Positions 62,884-64,000 of a DNA stretch of 64,000 bases are shown here, piece by piece (position 1 is the stretch's first letter; each line of letters starts with the position of its first letter). The notes under the pieces are model-generated. The model was not told the origin of the DNA, did not search any database, and saw nothing but the letters and a program-made list of their open reading frames with translations. Position numbers and translations under genes: made by a program. The DNA lies in NCBI RefSeq assembly GCF_001635455.1, contig NZ_LWEH01000011.1, positions 1 through 64,000 of the forward strand, in the 5' to 3' direction. The DNA comes from Vibrio sp. HI00D65 (GTDB lineage Bacteria; Pseudomonadota; Gammaproteobacteria; Enterobacterales; Vibrionaceae).

Positions 62884-64000
62884 ATGAAAGATATCCAAAC
62901 AAAATGGCTGCCATTAAGTATTTATGCGGTTGGCCTCTCTTCAATGCCAGTGTTGGCAGATATCTCCCCTCAAATTATCAATGGGAACGAAGCTGAAAAA
63001 GGTAGCTGGCCATTCATGGTCGCGCTTGTTTCAAAAAATATGGACGCCTACGAAGGGCAGTTCTGCGGTGCAAGTTTTATTGGTGAGCGATATGTACTCA
63101 CCGCAGCACATTGTATCGAAGCAAGCAGCAACCAAGATTTTGAAGTTGTCATTGGTGCCTCTGATCTTTCTTCGCCCGACGTAGATCAGCACCGTTATTC
63201 TGTTGAGCAAATTTATGCCCATGAAAGCTATACTCAAGAGCCTGCGAGTAATGATATTGCCATTATTGAGCTTAGTGATAAGCCCATGGAATCTGCGGTT
63301 GACCTAGTCGATGGTTATGTCCGTGATAACTTGAGTGCAGGTCAGATGTTAACCGTCATAGGTTGGGGCGACCAGAGTTCATCGCAAGAGCAATACTCAT
63401 CCACGAGCCAGTTGCATCAAGTGAATGTTCCGTTAGTTAGCCAGCGAGATTGTAACCTTGGTGAAGGAGATGGATATTCAGATATTGGTTCTGATGCTTT
63501 TTGTGCCGGTTACAAAGAGGGTGGCCTTGATTCATGTAGCGGGGATAGCGGTGGCCCAATCATGTTATCCACTAATGGTCACTACGAACAGTTAGGTCTT
63601 GTGAGCTGGGGAGAAGGTTGCGCACAGCCAGAGGCATACGGTGTCTACACCAACATAAGCCACTTTGCTGACTGGATAGGTAAGAAGACGGCAGGCTTTA
63701 GTTACCAAACTAAAGTTATGCTAGGCGCTCGACCTTTGGGGCCGATTGAACACAAGTTTGAATTTACGAACAAATCTGATCAAGAGGTTAACGTAACCAA
63801 CGTATCTTTGGCTACCGGTACAAACGATCCTATAACCTACAATGGTAGTGCGATTATAAAGAGCAATAGTTGTGCGACGTTATCACCGAATGAAGGCTGT
63901 GATGTAGTTGTAAGCTACAACATAGACTCAGTGGGGAACCATGATTTTGGTATCAAGGTGTTAACCGACTCACTAGCGGGTGTAGTGACATCAAAGGCAT
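62884..64000 (+). CDS. Second VesB-like protease, 3' end outside the window
   Basis: At least 372 codons, open to the window edge, so partial. Closely parallels the first protease: signal MKDIQTKWLPLSIYAVGL..., triad in LTAAHC, NDIAIIEL and GDSGGP, S1 Asp in DSCSGDSGGP, and the Ig-like region. A notable difference: the activation bond is PQ-IINGNEA (Gln30-Ile31), not Arg-Ile, so a trypsin-like enzyme should not activate it. The loop between triad residues is also longer. Ribosome site as in the first copy. The C-terminal tail is not visible. Confidence 0.9.
   Translation, partial: MKDIQTKWLPLSIYAVGLSSMPVLADISPQIINGNEAEKGSWPFMVALVSKNMDAYEGQFCGASFIGERYVLTAAHCIEASSNQDFEVVIGASDLSSPDVDQHRYSVEQIYAHESYTQEPASNDIAIIELSDKPMESAVDLVDGYVRDNLSAGQMLTVIGWGDQSSSQEQYSSTSQLHQVNVPLVSQRDCNLGEGDGYSDIGSDAFCAGYKEGGLDSCSGDSGGPIMLSTNGHYEQLGLVSWGEGCAQPEAYGVYTNISHFADWIGKKTAGFSYQTKVMLGARPLGPIEHKFEFTNKSDQEVNVTNVSLATGTNDPITYNGSAIIKSNSCATLSPNEGCDVVVSYNIDSVGNHDFGIKVLTDSLAGVVTSKA

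Overview
The window reads as a Vibrio chromosome, probably chromosome 1 of a Splendidus-like marine species. The support is core genes of vibrio type: the CydDC exporter, TrxB, a VcINDY-like dicarboxylate carrier, an NAD malic enzyme, a VC1184-type PLP enzyme, 367-residue PurC, a SulA-like protein under a LexA box, DUF2786 and DUF3334 proteins, and a VesB-like secreted trypsin with a GlyGly-CTERM tail. From memory, the order cydC-cydD-trxB ... VC1184-like ... malic enzyme ... purC ... vesB follows the V. cholerae VC1180-VC1200 region. I could not run a comparison. LAYOUT. (1) 1-9.35 kb is ordinary core: an exported thiol peroxidase, a ToxR-like regulator divergent from a small protein plus degenerate-EAL operon, a deoxyribosyltransferase-like enzyme, cydDC and trxB. 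(2) 9.4-37.9 kb is a gene-poor, AT-rich accessory region inserted between trxB and the 2OG-dioxygenase/PLP pair. It holds live genes: an outer-membrane phospholipase A, a SPOR lipoprotein, an Ntn amide hydrolase and an amidase each beside a LysR regulator, SRPBCC-MarR, Crp/FNR-DMT transporter, GT2, an alpha/beta hydrolase and an MFS transporter. It also holds a great deal of debris: remnants of a group II intron, IS110, IS5 and ISL3, a frameshifted CSS-motif protein, a frameshifted phosphopantetheinyl transferase and a deleted LDH2-type dehydrogenase. Inside it, 26.3-27.8 kb is a short integron cassette array with two recognisable attC sites and no integrase. (3) 38-64 kb is core again: the dioxygenase and PLP enzyme, a deletion scar between a PfpI-like gene and a LysR gene, PAS-GGDEF, DUF2797, INDY carrier, SanA-like protein, malic enzyme, HrpB-like helicase, purC, SulA-like protein, a Sel1/J-domain membrane protein, an OmpA-like lipoprotein, DUF2786, DUF3334, YdiJ, a small methyltransferase and two tandem VesB-like proteases, the second running off the window. 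HOW IT FITS TOGETHER. CydDC, TrxB and the peroxidase concern thiol and redox balance of the periplasm and cytoplasm. Two c-di-GMP-type proteins (degenerate EAL, PAS-GGDEF) and a truncated third suggest signalling turnover. The accessory region looks like an old insertion hot spot in decay. No complete defence system, prophage or CRISPR array was found. The strongest unusual items are the integrase-less cassettes with a MreB-like half protein, the protease tandem duplication with its gene-fragment scar and changed activation site, the dioxygenase-PLP pair, the paired amide hydrolases, and several repeats that I could not assign to a known family.
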